IMG/VR virus record: IMGVR_UViG_3300046517_001183
Span: 1 to 36,758 of that record
DNA length: 36,758 nt
Source: a virus
Strand: one strand, 5' to 3'
In this document: in pieces, positions 23,401-30,215 of the stretch
Numbering within the stretch: position 1 is the first letter of the stretch
How the letters are laid out: each line of letters opens with the position of its first letter
Program-made: the position numbers and the translations under genes
Notes under the pieces: generated by a model
Seen by the model: the letters and a program-made list of their open reading frames with translations, nothing else
What the model was told of the DNA's origin: nothing
Database searches by the model: none

Positions 23401-24675
23401 GAAATATCCTCCGTAACCTTGGTGAATTCCCAACATTTCCTCACCTCCATATACTTTTCTGCGAAGTTGTTCAATTGAAAGATTTTCATCGGGGTGTGAA
23501 AATTCTCCTCTCGGAAAAGCGCTATGGACACAATAGCGAAGTGCATCAACGATATGATCCTGAACCTTAAGGGGTTTGTCTTCCCCTCGATCAGCGGCTT
23601 TTGGATCCCATGCATAGCTTTGTATGTGATCGATCAAAGTTCGACATCCTTTTTGGATGACGATATTTTTGTTAGATATGAAGCGTCCGACAGTTTTAAT
23701 CCCTGGCAATACATCATTCTTTGCATCAATAACCGGTAGGTCAATTTGTTGCATAGCCACTTTGAGCGACGCCGCCGCTGGATCGACATAAATTGCTCTA
23801 ACATTACGGTGTCCCACAAACTCTTTGATGTCTTGGGCCAATTCATCATCTGCTTTTGATCTGCCCTTAACTGCCGAATCATAGTAATATTCTTCTTCAA
23901 CAGTAAGTTGCGGCCATTGGTTTGGCCTAACGCCGACCAGAACGGCTGCTGTTGCATTTGTCGTACCATAATCTACACCAACTATGTAATAAAGAGGGTT
24001 ACAAAAAGGGTGCTCATATTCATTGTTAAAGTCGTAAGTGTCGTAAACTAAACCATGGGCCGCCGCCCATTGTCCTAGCACATACCTTTTATACCACATT
24101 CCTGTATAGCTTGCTTTTATTCGTTCTTTATACTCTTTGTCAAGAGAAGGATTGTCATCTAATGTGAAATTCCAATATTTCAATTTAAGAACCTCAGCTC
24201 TATCTATATATTCTTTTTTAAGCCAATGTGCTGGGCCTTCTGGATTGCAGGTCGCAAGTAATTGAGATTTGGGAACAGATAGTCGACTGATTAACATACG
24301 CCAGAATGGGGCAGGAATACACGTTGCTTCATCGATATATGCGAAAGCGAGCGTGCTCCCTTGGATTCTACGTACGGCCGACTCATCAGACGCACCGACG
24401 AAGTAAACATTGCGTCCATATAGTTTTGTCTCCGTTGTTTTTGATGGGGGAAGACCGAATCCTAAGAATCGGAATAATTCGGTTAAAATATTCCTCTGGA
24501 TGCTATCTCGAGTTACTCCGATCAGCATGCAATCGCCAGGAGGTCCATTCTTAAGCAGATCTATAAGTTTGAAAATGCTGCTGAAAGTCTTGCCTGAGCG
24601 TACTGCGCCAATCCAAATACAAAAAGGGGCGTCAGCTTGTTGGAAGCTCATCAACTGTTTCTGACTGAGTTCCAT
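23398..24675 (-). CDS. terL: Large terminase subunit (TerL)
   Basis: A 425-aa PBSX-type packaging motor. Walker A is GAVRSGKT (residues 23-30), Walker B LAFAYIDEA (109-117), and ATCNPEGP (141-148) is the coupling motif. The RNase H-like nuclease domain starts at GVDYGTTNATAAVLVG (Asp235) and continues with AIYVDPAAAS (Asp298) and the final DHIVDALRY (about 373-381). All catalytic positions are present. The N-terminus overlaps the small terminase gene by 44 nt, in a frame typical for coupled translation. Cuts concatemeric DNA and pumps it through the portal. Confidence 0.9.
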   Translation of the reverse strand: MELSQKQLMSFQQADAPFCIWIGAVRSGKTFSSIFKLIDLLKNGPPGDCMLIGVTRDSIQRNILTELFRFLGFGLPPSKTTETKLYGRNVYFVGASDESAVRRIQGSTLAFAYIDEATCIPAPFWRMLISRLSVPKSQLLATCNPEGPAHWLKKEYIDRAEVLKLKYWNFTLDDNPSLDKEYKERIKASYTGMWYKRYVLGQWAAAHGLVYDTYDFNNEYEHPFCNPLYYIVGVDYGTTNATAAVLVGVRPNQWPQLTVEEEYYYDSAVKGRSKADDELAQDIKEFVGHRNVRAIYVDPAAASLKVAMQQIDLPVIDAKNDVLPGIKTVGRFISNKNIVIQKGCRTLIDHIQSYAWDPKAADRGEDKPLKVQDHIVDALRYCVHSAFPRGEFSHPDENLSIEQLRRKVYGGEEMLGIHQGYGGYF

Positions 24676-25129
24676 TGTCTAAATTTTCCACTTGTATTAT
24701 GTTTTCGGGTGCTTTTGCTTGGGTAATAAGGTTATCTAATTTGTCGTCATTTGGTGGTTTTTCTTTGATAGGCTCTGGCTCTCTTTGCCCTAACCGCACC
24801 TTCCCGAGCCATATTAGCATTTGCGCGTTACCCTTCGCTTGGCTATTAAGTGACTTCTGGTGCTGGCTAAGAAGCAAATGTGCCTCTCCTTTAGGAGCGT
24901 GAAGAGACGCATAATTGGTGTATGTCATGGCATATTTTTCGACCACCCGATCATAAAAAGTATGAGGATGTAGACCAAAATGAGAAGAGATTTGAACGCC
25001 ATTACATCCTGCCTCAAGGAATTTGTCTACAAGGTCCCAGTCTATTGGCTTTTCAGGGCGCCCCATTTTCTTCAATTCTTCCGGATCAACACCAAGTCTT
25101 TCAAACTTTTTTCGTGCCTTTTTTCGCAT
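24632..25129 (-). CDS. terS: Putative small terminase subunit
   Basis: The 165-aa protein has a basic N-terminus, then DWDLVDKFLEAGCNGVQISS and HFGLHPHTFYDRVVEKYAMT, a helix-turn-helix of the kind that recognises the packaging site, a central helical oligomerisation part, and a disordered acidic tail. Its end overlaps the large subunit's start by 44 nt. Identification is by this pairing and the DNA-binding motif. Confidence 0.75.
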   Translation of the reverse strand: MRKKARKKFERLGVDPEELKKMGRPEKPIDWDLVDKFLEAGCNGVQISSHFGLHPHTFYDRVVEKYAMTYTNYASLHAPKGEAHLLLSQHQKSLNSQAKGNAQMLIWLGKVRLGQREPEPIKEKPPNDDKLDNLITQAKAPENIIQVENLDNGTQSETVDELPTS

Positions 25130-25132
25130 GAT

Positions 25133-25330
25133 TTACTTTTTCTTTTTCTTCATCATTTTATCGCATTTTTCAATCTTTGGATCGCGGATATCGCGATCGA
25201 TCTTTACGAGTTTTTCATTTTTCTTTTCGGCGTGTTTAAGTTTTTTTTCAGCATCTTTTGATTTACCATGCTTAAGAGATTTCACTGCAGATTTCATTTC
25301 TTCAGTTACTTTATGCATTTTCTTGTCCAT
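25133..25330 (-). CDS. Small Lys-rich helical protein, 65 aa
   Basis: Lys/Glu-rich throughout (MDKKMHKVTEEMKSAVKSLK), likely one or two helices ending in a run of Lys. ATG overlaps the previous TAA by one base and the gene precedes the small terminase by 3 nt, so it is in the operon. It could be a DNA-binding or nucleoid-like accessory protein; no family recognised. Confidence 0.5.
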   Translation of the reverse strand: MDKKMHKVTEEMKSAVKSLKHGKSKDAEKKLKHAEKKNEKLVKIDRDIRDPKIEKCDKMMKKKKK

Positions 25331-25839
25331 TATCTTTTTCCTTTTTTCTTCTTAACTTTCTGCCCGCAAGCGTCGCATTTTTCATCGTCGCATTTGTCTT
25401 CGTCTGCTGGGGATTCATCGGCCTCGTCGAAACATCCATCGATGTCATCCATCGTAAAACCCCACTCCAGCAGATCGGGGATATCGAACTCATTAGCTAG
25501 AATGTCGTAATCAAATTTTCCTGTATTCCGGTTCAATCTGATGCAGAGCTCATCACAATCTTCCTGTGTCATCTCCTCAAATGGCGTCCAGCATTCGATC
25601 TCTTTGATCTTTGCCTTTTTCAGCAGCTTGAGCCGCTGATGGCCACCGATGATCTGACCATTTTTATTTACAATTGGCCGCTCGATAATACCAAATTTGT
25701 CCATGCTCTTGGTAAGCTGTGCCATATCATGCTTGGAAAGCTGCCTGGGATTCTTGGGATTCTCATGGAGATCTTTGACTTTCCAGTTTTGGAGAAACCA
25801 CCTTTCATTAGACTGTGACCATCCTTCAGTTTTAGTCAT
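25330..25839 (-). CDS. ParB/sulfiredoxin-fold protein
   Basis: Residues ~18-100 carry the ParB N-terminal fold: VKDLHENPKNPRQLSKHDMA, then a central 'Q...G..RPIVNKNG', IIGGHQRLKLLKKAKIKEIE with the GxHRR-like phosphate loop (here GGHQR), and DELCIRLNRNTGKFDYDILA. The C-terminus is acidic with a Cys4-like pattern (CDDEKCDACG) and a basic tail. Phage versions near terminase often act as nucleases or DNA-modification helpers; some are CTP-binding partition proteins. No helix-turn-helix follows, so plasmid-type partition is less likely. Confidence 0.75.
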   Translation of the reverse strand: MTKTEGWSQSNERWFLQNWKVKDLHENPKNPRQLSKHDMAQLTKSMDKFGIIERPIVNKNGQIIGGHQRLKLLKKAKIKEIECWTPFEEMTQEDCDELCIRLNRNTGKFDYDILANEFDIPDLLEWGFTMDDIDGCFDEADESPADEDKCDDEKCDACGQKVKKKKGKR

Positions 25840-26101
25840 TTAACACCCAGTTTTCTATATTTTCATGTTGAGAAATATTTAAGGGGCCACACCAAAATTT
25901 AATTTTCACATAGGGATAAGTATCTTTTTTTAATTCATATTCATCCTGATCAGCTCCGCACTCAGAATCATCGTCGCAAAGATTTGCCCATCTAGCTATA
26001 GAAAAGTTGATTCCATCAGATACCAAAAACAATTCATCTTTATGTTCTGGTATGCGTGGGACCGCTTCATCTGCATTAATAAATTTCATAATTAATGACA
26101 A
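25832..26101 (-). CDS. Hypothetical protein, weakly DUF551-like, 89 aa
   Basis: The TTG at 26099-26101 is the best start because GAGGTG lies five bases upstream; ATG four codons later has no ribosome site. The segment ELFLVSDGINFSIARWAN followed by KIKFWCGPL recalls the layout of DUF551 (strand, 'dg', small-x-W, W.PL), but the match is weak. It overlaps the ParB-like gene by 8 nt. Confidence 0.45.
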   Translation of the reverse strand: MSLIMKFINADEAVPRIPEHKDELFLVSDGINFSIARWANLCDDDSECGADQDEYELKKDTYPYVKIKFWCGPLNISQHENIENWVLND

Positions 26102-26167
26102 AGCGCACCTCGGTTTGTAAAATATGGTGTGTTGATCATCAAAATTTTTGTCATGAGGCGCGCTCTG

Positions 26168-26455
26168 TTAAATATTGTTTTTGCGTCGGTATTCGTCAAC
26201 CGCTTCAAGCGCCAATTGACCGAACTTCTTAGAAAGATCGAAGTCTCTAAATTTTATTATAGGTGCAAACTGCTCTTTTCCGTCAATGAGAACCTCTTTA
26301 TTTGGCAAAGAAACCCATCGACTGCCATTTTTCTCATAGACGCCGCAAGATTTGATTTCGATCTGCCATTTTGGGACGAATAACTCGGCAAAGCCGATAA
26401 GATAGTTTTTCTCGTAAGGAACGAATTTTATACATTCAATTTGATTCTGAGACAT
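26168..26455 (-). CDS. SpoVG-like conserved protein, 95 aa
   Basis: Contains IKFVPYEKNYLIGFAELFVP, KWQIEIKSCGVYEKNGSRWV, SLPNKE and APIIKFRDFDLSKKFGQLAL. The order (strand, 'gF..i..p....i..c.v...ng..wv.lP', strand, helix) is that of SpoVG-type small nucleic-acid-binding proteins found in phages near recombination genes. SpoVG binds DNA/RNA; here the role is unknown. Its ATG overlaps the TAA of the preceding gene by one base. Confidence 0.5.
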   Translation of the reverse strand: MSQNQIECIKFVPYEKNYLIGFAELFVPKWQIEIKSCGVYEKNGSRWVSLPNKEVLIDGKEQFAPIIKFRDFDLSKKFGQLALEAVDEYRRKNNI

Positions 26456-26736
26456 TATTTCCCCCTGATCGCCATTTTCTCTTGAGTCTCTTGCATAAGT
26501 TTGTAGAAATATTTTTCTGCATCTAGAGATTCTGCTAGCTGTTCTAAATGTCCATAGAGTCTTTGAGCATCGAAGTCGTCAATTCCGTAAACCATTTCGG
26601 CAATGGCTGCGAAAAAATCTCGCGCGTCTGCTAGTTTTGTTTCATAGGGCTCTATAATTTCGTCTCTATAATCCCCTTCCATTTCTTTCATCCTCATATT
26701 ATCTTCGTACAATCTGTCAAATGTTTCCCAGCTCAT
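26455..26736 (-). CDS. Hypothetical acidic helical protein, 93 aa
   Basis: Mostly helical and acidic (RDEIIEPYETKLADARDFFA, AQRLYGHLEQLAESLDAEKY), without a recognisable motif. Coupled to the SpoVG-like gene by TAATG overlap. A good ribosome site (GAGG) precedes the start. Confidence 0.5.
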   Translation of the reverse strand: MSWETFDRLYEDNMRMKEMEGDYRDEIIEPYETKLADARDFFAAIAEMVYGIDDFDAQRLYGHLEQLAESLDAEKYFYKLMQETQEKMAIRGK

Positions 26737-26793
26737 ACATGCCTCGTTTAGGTGTTTGTTGTTAACTTTGAGTATATCAAAACGTGGTATTTA

Positions 26794-27192
26794 TTACAAT
26801 CTGTTTTTTATTTCAGAGAATTTTTGTGGATTTTTGTCGATTTCGATTGTGATTCCGCGCTGGAGTTTGTTTGTGGTATTAGCAGTCTCTTGAATATAGT
26901 GCCAAGTTATATCAGGATGAGAGTCCGCTTGACCGGAAATTGTGCCAGGAACTAGCCACATAGCTACCGAATCACGGATTGATTTGAATGAGACAGGGAA
27001 ATTATCGCTATCTTGGATGCGATCACCCAATCTCGTAAATGTAACCGAAACAGGCAGCTCCGGGCGCTCCTGTTTCGATAGATAAGAGTTAACGACTGTG
27101 TGCATTTTTTTCGTGTATTTTGCTCTAGTTATCCAATGCATAGATAAGAGTTTGTTGAGCGGGTGAGGAAGTATCGGGATAAATATTTTCAT
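26794..27192 (-). CDS. RusA-type Holliday junction resolvase candidate, 132 aa
   Basis: Residues ~1-30 (IPILPHPLNKLLSMHWITRA) match the RusA opening 'P..lN.....hw..R..y', and RIQDSDNFPVSFKSIRDSVA carries the D.DN....K..rDa core in which catalytic aspartates bind metal; here the usual lysine after DN is replaced in part by FPVSFK. The protein is of normal RusA length. It would cut branched DNA before packaging, consistent with its place just upstream of the terminase group. Confidence 0.65.
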   Translation of the reverse strand: MKIFIPILPHPLNKLLSMHWITRAKYTKKMHTVVNSYLSKQERPELPVSVTFTRLGDRIQDSDNFPVSFKSIRDSVAMWLVPGTISGQADSHPDITWHYIQETANTTNKLQRGITIEIDKNPQKFSEIKNRL

Positions 27193-27217
27193 TCCGATAC
27201 GTTAACAAACAGCTTGT

Positions 27218-27655
27218 TTATTGGCAAATTTTCCAGGTCATTCTCCACCCCAACGAGCTATGTCCAACGTTTAATAAAACATTAGAATCTTGAAACGAAA
27301 ATACCAAAACATCCAAGTCGCTGTGTTCATATGTATCGCATTTTTTAGAGAAATATTTAGTGTTATCTTTCATATTTGTTATCATAGCAACAAGCTCATT
27401 TTCATCTTTAACATAAAAAATTTCAACTCGAGATTCGGTTTTTCTGTCATATGCTTGCAATTCATTTTCCCCATTTACTTTCATTGATTGAGCTGAGAAA
27501 AATCCTGTTGTTTTATATTTATGCCCAGAAGATTCTGATTGTTCCCAGTCAAATGTTTCTTGGAATTTATGAAAGTTGTCCGCTCTTACAGGAAATTCTG
27601 CCATCAAACTAAAATTTGATAGAGTTAAAAGAGCTATTGTGATTAATTTTTTCAT
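27218..27655 (-). CDS. Putative secreted protein, 145 aa
   Basis: The start at 27655 is chosen because GGAGG lies six bases upstream. The N-terminus MKKLITIALLTLSNFSLMAE is a typical Sec signal peptide with cleavage probably after SLMA. The mature part (~125 residues) is beta-rich with two nearby cysteines and no known family. A secreted phage product transcribed from the promoter at 28015-28044 could alter the host envelope or prevent superinfection. Confidence 0.6.
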   Translation of the reverse strand: MKKLITIALLTLSNFSLMAEFPVRADNFHKFQETFDWEQSESSGHKYKTTGFFSAQSMKVNGENELQAYDRKTESRVEIFYVKDENELVAMITNMKDNTKYFSKKCDTYEHSDLDVLVFSFQDSNVLLNVGHSSLGWRMTWKICQ

Positions 27656-27681
27656 TTTGGCCTCCATGCCATTGATTTATT

Positions 27682-27909
27682 TTATTTCCCTTCAAGTTGA
27701 TCAAGATATTCTAAAAAAGCCCCTGCTTCTTCAGGAGACAGCTGCAAATCCTTTAACTGCCGGATAAGCTCTAATTCATATAATTGTATTTCTATATCTC
27801 TCAGTTTTTTCACATGAGGAGCTCTTTCTTCTTTTTGCACTTCCTCTTTTGTGCTTTTATCGCGACATGCAAGCATAATTGCTGCTATAATAAATATTAT
27901 AAATATCAT
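27682..27909 (-). CDS. Small lipoprotein-like membrane protein, 75 aa
   Basis: MIFIIFIIAAIMLACRDKST: a hydrophobic segment ending in MLAC, close to a lipobox, then a charged helical tail (DIEIQLYELELIRQLKDLQL, SPEEAGAFLEYLDQLEG). Could be an outer-membrane lipoprotein, for instance an Rz1-type spanin or exclusion protein, but nothing more is visible. ATG overlaps the TGA of the 31-aa ORF upstream. Confidence 0.55.
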   Translation of the reverse strand: MIFIIFIIAAIMLACRDKSTKEEVQKEERAPHVKKLRDIEIQLYELELIRQLKDLQLSPEEAGAFLEYLDQLEGK

Positions 27910-28001
27910 TTTCTCCCCTCTCCTCCTAAACGCTTTTTGTTATTTTTATCTACTCTCTGCTTTTGTTGTCTAAGGCTTTTAGCGCTTAGGTCTATTCGCA
28001 T
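27906..28001 (-). CDS. Possible 31-aa basic leader ORF
   Basis: MRIDLSAKSLRQQKQRVDKN ... GGEGRK: a basic helix-forming peptide whose TGA overlaps the ATG of the lipoprotein-like gene (ATGA). It is the first frame after the promoter at 28015-28044 and contains the ribosome site (AGGAGGAGAGGGG) of the next gene in its last codons. No ribosome site precedes it. It may be a coupled leader peptide. Confidence 0.35.
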   Translation of the reverse strand: MRIDLSAKSLRQQKQRVDKNNKKRLGGEGRK

Positions 28002-28014
28002 TTTCGATAACTTA

Positions 28015-28044
28015 AATATAGCATATTCGTTTACTTTTTGTCAA
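28015..28044 (-). promoter_or_regulatory. Strong sigma70-type promoter (lipoprotein/secreted protein operon)
   Basis: Perfect TTGACA (28039-28044) and TATATT (28015-28020) on the minus strand, 18 bp apart. It lies just downstream of the intrinsic terminator at 28066-28100, so it opens a new transcription unit toward 27909 and beyond. Confidence 0.75.
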
Positions 28045-28065
28045 CGCATGAGACAAAATAAAAGC

Positions 28066-28100
28066 AAAAAAAATGACGACCAGTAATTAGCTGGCCGTCA
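28066..28100 (-). terminator. Intrinsic terminator
   Basis: TGACGGCCAG and CTGGTCGTCA form a 10-bp stem (one G-U pair) around CTAATTA, followed by eight U in the minus-strand transcript (A run at 28066-28073). It ends transcription coming from the 28162-28543 genes. Confidence 0.85.
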
Positions 28101-28161
28101 AACAACATCAAACACTCAGACCGAATCTGAGGACGAGAGAGAGAATATCTGGTAATGGCGT

Positions 28162-28356
28162 TTAGTTCAATGGAATATCGTGGAATTCTTCACATGACCA
28201 GCATTTATAAGTCTTGGCGTTGGCGTCGAGTTTGTACATGCTTGAATTCTCATTTACAGCGCAATAGAGCACGCGCCAGCAGATTTGCCCATCGGAAGTC
28301 GTCTGGCTTGCCTTAAGCGCGCTATCGCGATCTATGTAAGTTTCTGGATTATTCAT
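28162..28356 (-). CDS. Hypothetical 64-aa protein
   Basis: Hydrophilic, with ICWRVLYCAVNENSSMYKLD and a terminal CWSC pair that may bind zinc. It follows the membrane protein gene with an 8-nt overlap of the end and start. The segment DRDSALKASQTTSDGQICWR resembles small phage proteins of unknown role. Confidence 0.5.
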   Translation of the reverse strand: MNNPETYIDRDSALKASQTTSDGQICWRVLYCAVNENSSMYKLDANAKTYKCWSCEEFHDIPLN

Positions 28357-28543
28357 CTTTGTGTATAAGCTCCGGCGGCATGATGTTTTTCAATATCATG
28401 ATTGTCTTGATTATAGCCACGTCTTTCTCTATCTGTCCAAAACGAACGTCAACAGAGTTAAATTTTCCATTCATCCAAAGAACGCTGCTTATTACAGCCC
28501 CCAGAATTATCACAGTATCCACGTGTTTTTTTATTATTTCCAT
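28349..28543 (-). CDS. Small single-TM membrane protein, 64 aa
   Basis: One hydrophobic segment at residues ~9-24 (VDTVIILGAVISSVLWM), then a short coiled-coil-like part (FGQIEKDVAIIKTIMILKNI). Downstream of the best promoter in the genome (28563-28591), with a good ribosome site (AAGG). Plan similar to the plus-strand protein at 34932-35192. A holin, antiholin or exclusion role is possible; not provable here. Confidence 0.5.
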   Translation of the reverse strand: MEIIKKHVDTVIILGAVISSVLWMNGKFNSVDVRFGQIEKDVAIIKTIMILKNIMPPELIHKDE

Positions 28544-28562
28544 CCTTCACCTCACTTCCTTG

Positions 28563-28591
28563 ATTATACCATGTAAATGGTTAATTGTCAA
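28563..28591 (-). promoter_or_regulatory. Perfect-consensus sigma70 promoter
   Basis: TTGACA (28586-28591), 17-bp spacer, TATAAT (28563-28568) on the minus strand, 20 bp before the membrane protein's start. Exact matches at both hexamers imply strong, unregulated or tightly repressed transcription. Confidence 0.85.
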
Positions 28592-28604
28592 CATTTTCCC
28601 CGAA

Positions 28605-28871
28605 TCAAGAATTAATTAAAAGTTCAATTTGGGCAAGTTTGTTTTGATGGTAAATAATGTCCTCATGAAGAAGTTGAATATATTTGTGATATGCATCTTG
28701 TCTAGTTCTAAACGGCCCAATATTTTCATCATCAATTTCTCTCATAATTTGCCACCCATCAGGAGCCTCATAAATAATATCAGGCAAATTTCCTGAAAAT
28801 TGATTGGGAATCTCTCCCTCGATAAAACGCCCATCCCTAAAAATTTGCACTCCTAAAATTGGATCATTCAT
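28605..28871 (-). CDS. Hypothetical 88-aa protein
   Basis: Beta-rich first half (MNDPILGVQIFRDGRFIEGE, PDGWQIMREIDDENIGPFRT) then a helical part (DAYHKYIQLLHEDIIYHQNK). The middle resembles small phage proteins with a '.GW.i......g.f.t...A......' layout. AAGGAG ribosome site. No function assigned. Confidence 0.55.
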   Translation of the reverse strand: MNDPILGVQIFRDGRFIEGEIPNQFSGNLPDIIYEAPDGWQIMREIDDENIGPFRTRQDAYHKYIQLLHEDIIYHQNKLAQIELLINS

Positions 28872-28913
28872 GTTTTTCTCCTTTTTAAATTAAAAGTTTT
28901 ATTAAGCGATTAT

Positions 28914-28943
28914 ATTATAACACGTTACGCTGCTTGCCTGCAA
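28914..28943 (-). promoter_or_regulatory. Probable promoter for the 88-aa gene
   Basis: Perfect TATAAT (28914-28919) with TTGCAG (28938-28943) 18 bp upstream on the minus strand, overlapping the last codons of the replication initiator gene. Confidence 0.55.
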
Positions 28944-29782
28944 CCTTTTAGTTTCCCAATGAAAGCTCTAACAAGCTTTTCAAAATCAATTTGATCAATT
29001 GTGTACTTTTCTAAACATACGCCACCTCTGATAAATTCCACGTACTCATTTCCAAGATCAACGCGAGTATTAGAGAGTGATCTCCCATCTATTTTTTTAT
29101 TTCTTAGATCCTCAAGAAAATTCATGTTCTTGCTGATGATGTCTTCTTTTTTGGGTTTATCTTTCCACTCTTCGGGATGGTTGAGTAAATGATAAAGCGT
29201 TGCTTCAATAGTCACTACATTTGCAATGGTCTTCAAGCGCTCAATGGCAAGATCCACTTGGGCTTCTGAATATTTTTTTGAAATTTTAACTTTGAATGGT
29301 TCGGCAACCTCTAAATCTTTAAGAGATAAAAAAACAACAACCGGCGAAGCCGCCTTCCCTTCTTGTTGTTGTTCTTCTAGAACAACTTCTTTATTTTTAG
29401 TATTATGTTTTAATGATTGGTGGGCATTTTTGTCCGCCCCCCCCGGACATTTTTGTCCGCCTCTTTGGACATTTTTGTCCGCCCTAAAATTATTTTGAAT
29501 TATGAATATTTTCCTCTTTGTTTTTCCGTTTTCTACAAATTCATTTCTTTTAATGAATCCCTCGTATTCCAGCTCATTAAGCCATCGTCTAATGGTTCGG
29601 TCGTTGACTTCGTAAAGGTTTGCAAAATATTCATTGGATGCCCAGCAATACCCCTCTTTTTCGCAAAGTGACGTTATTTCGGCATAGAGGAGTTTTGCGT
29701 TAGCGCACAACTTATTACAATAGCGTACGTTAGCGGGAATAACTGCATAAAAACTGGGCTTGATTTGATTGTCTTGAGACAT
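28925..29782 (-). CDS. Replication initiator-like winged-helix protein, 285 aa
   Basis: Residues ~10-95 form a HTH_36-type winged helix: YAVIPANVRYCNKLCANAKL, LYAEITSLCEKEGYCWASNE, YFANLYEVNDRTIRRWLNEL, EYEGFIKRNEF. A Gly/Gln/Lys linker (~96-150) contains the iteron-coded stretch, and a C-terminal helical domain (ISKKYSEAQVDLAIERLKTI) may bind a helicase or loader. This is the plan of phage replication initiators such as lambda O or of plasmid Rep proteins, with the origin inside the gene. Ribosome site AAGGAG. A G8 tract (29437-29444) in the linker could slip. Confidence 0.7.
   Translation of the reverse strand: MSQDNQIKPSFYAVIPANVRYCNKLCANAKLLYAEITSLCEKEGYCWASNEYFANLYEVNDRTIRRWLNELEYEGFIKRNEFVENGKTKRKIFIIQNNFRADKNVQRGGQKCPGGADKNAHQSLKHNTKNKEVVLEEQQQEGKAASPVVVFLSLKDLEVAEPFKVKISKKYSEAQVDLAIERLKTIANVVTIEATLYHLLNHPEEWKDKPKKEDIISKNMNFLEDLRNKKIDGRSLSNTRVDLGNEYVEFIRGGVCLEKYTIDQIDFEKLVRAFIGKLKGCRQAA
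29422..29483. repeat. Three 17-bp iterons, putative replication origin
   Basis: Copies of GGACATTTTTGTCCGCC lie at 29422-29438 (one mismatch), 29445-29461 and 29467-29483, start-to-start distances 23 and 22 bp, about two helical turns. Each contains GGACA-TTTT-TGTCC, an inverted repeat. An AT-rich stretch (29484-29530) follows as a possible unwinding element. The array lies inside the linker-coding part of the initiator gene, as in lambda O. Confidence 0.75.
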
Positions 29783-29819
29783 GATTTTCTCCTTAAAAGT
29801 TGTGTATTTATTCTTTTAA

Positions 29820-29914
29820 GGAGCTGGGGGCTTGACTTTTAGATCTTTTCTAGCTATGATCTCTTGCAGTTTAAGTCAAGATATCATAGGATCTAAGAAG
29901 CTGCCCACAGCTCC
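29820..29914. promoter_or_regulatory. Nested dyad upstream of the replication initiator
   Basis: Arms GGAGCTG(G)GGGC (29820-29831) and GCCCACAGCTCC (29903-29914) enclose AGATC/GATCT, then CTATGAT (29854-29860) and ATCATAG (29884-29890), and also CTTGACTT (29831-29838) / AAGTCAAG (29873-29880). The two TATGAT sequences face each other. It may be an operator or an RNA fold controlling the initiator gene that starts at 29782 to the left. Confidence 0.6.
29832..29860 (+). promoter_or_regulatory. Near-consensus plus-strand promoter
   Basis: TTGACT (29832-29837), 17-bp spacer, TATGAT (29855-29860). Transcription would start near 29867 and run away from the initiator gene into the terminator hairpin at 29922-29950; no protein frame follows, so it should make a small RNA. 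Confidence 0.7.
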
Positions 29915-29950
29915 CTATATTAAGAAACCCGGTCACACACCGGGTTTCTT
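29867..29950 (+). ncRNA. Putative ~85-nt small RNA beside the replication gene
   Basis: Bounded by the promoter above and a 12-bp GC-rich hairpin. It contains a small stem AGCTG-CCCA-CAGCT (29899-29912). Position and direction are those of plasmid counter-transcribed RNAs; it would be antisense to the initiator leader if that gene is transcribed from beyond 29950. No minus promoter for the initiator was identified with confidence, so this remains a hypothesis. Confidence 0.45.
29922..29950. terminator. 12-bp perfect hairpin, probable bidirectional terminator
   Basis: AAGAAACCCGGT and ACCGGGTTTCTT pair perfectly with a 5-nt loop. The 3' arm of either strand ends in U-rich UUUCUU, so it can terminate in both directions. 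The rest of the 29783-30215 intergenic region holds a second terminator, a promoter and otherwise AT-rich DNA with the motif TTGCATG repeated in inverted form. Confidence 0.65.
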
Positions 29951-30073
29951 GCTTTATCCAGCCTAACCCACTCGCCAATATTAAACAAAAACTTTCTGAA
30001 AAAACTTTTTCCTGGTAGGATTTACTTGCTTGCATGTTTTACATTTGCATGTAAGTTCAGTTTTGTCGCTCTT

Positions 30074-30103
30074 AGCCGCGTTATCACCTAGCGCGGCTTT
30101 TTT
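30074..30103 (+). terminator. Intrinsic terminator
   Basis: AGCCGCG, 11-nt loop, CGCGGCT and then six T on the plus strand. It ends plus-strand transcription, presumably from the small-RNA promoter read-through, and insulates the promoter that follows. Confidence 0.8.
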
Positions 30104-30104
30104 A

Positions 30105-30133
30105 TTTACATTAAATGTGTTAAATGTTAGAAT
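30105..30133 (+). promoter_or_regulatory. Promoter for the 79-aa plus-strand gene
   Basis: TTTACA (30105-30110), 17-bp spacer, TAGAAT (30128-30133). An ~80-nt leader follows, with GCGGT/ACCGC stem-loop next to TCTTTTC, possibly an attenuator, before the ATAGGTG ribosome site. Confidence 0.65.
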
Positions 30134-30215
30134 GTTAAGTGAAAATAACGAGAGTTTTTAGGGCGGTGAATGGCGGCGGTCGCTGTTAACCGCTCTTTTC
30201 AAATATAGGTGTATC

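Noticed and set aside
26102-26161. Inverted repeat AGCGCACCTC / GAGGCGCGCT
   Set aside because: One mismatch, 40-nt loop and no U-run; the left arm is simply the ribosome site of the 89-aa gene.
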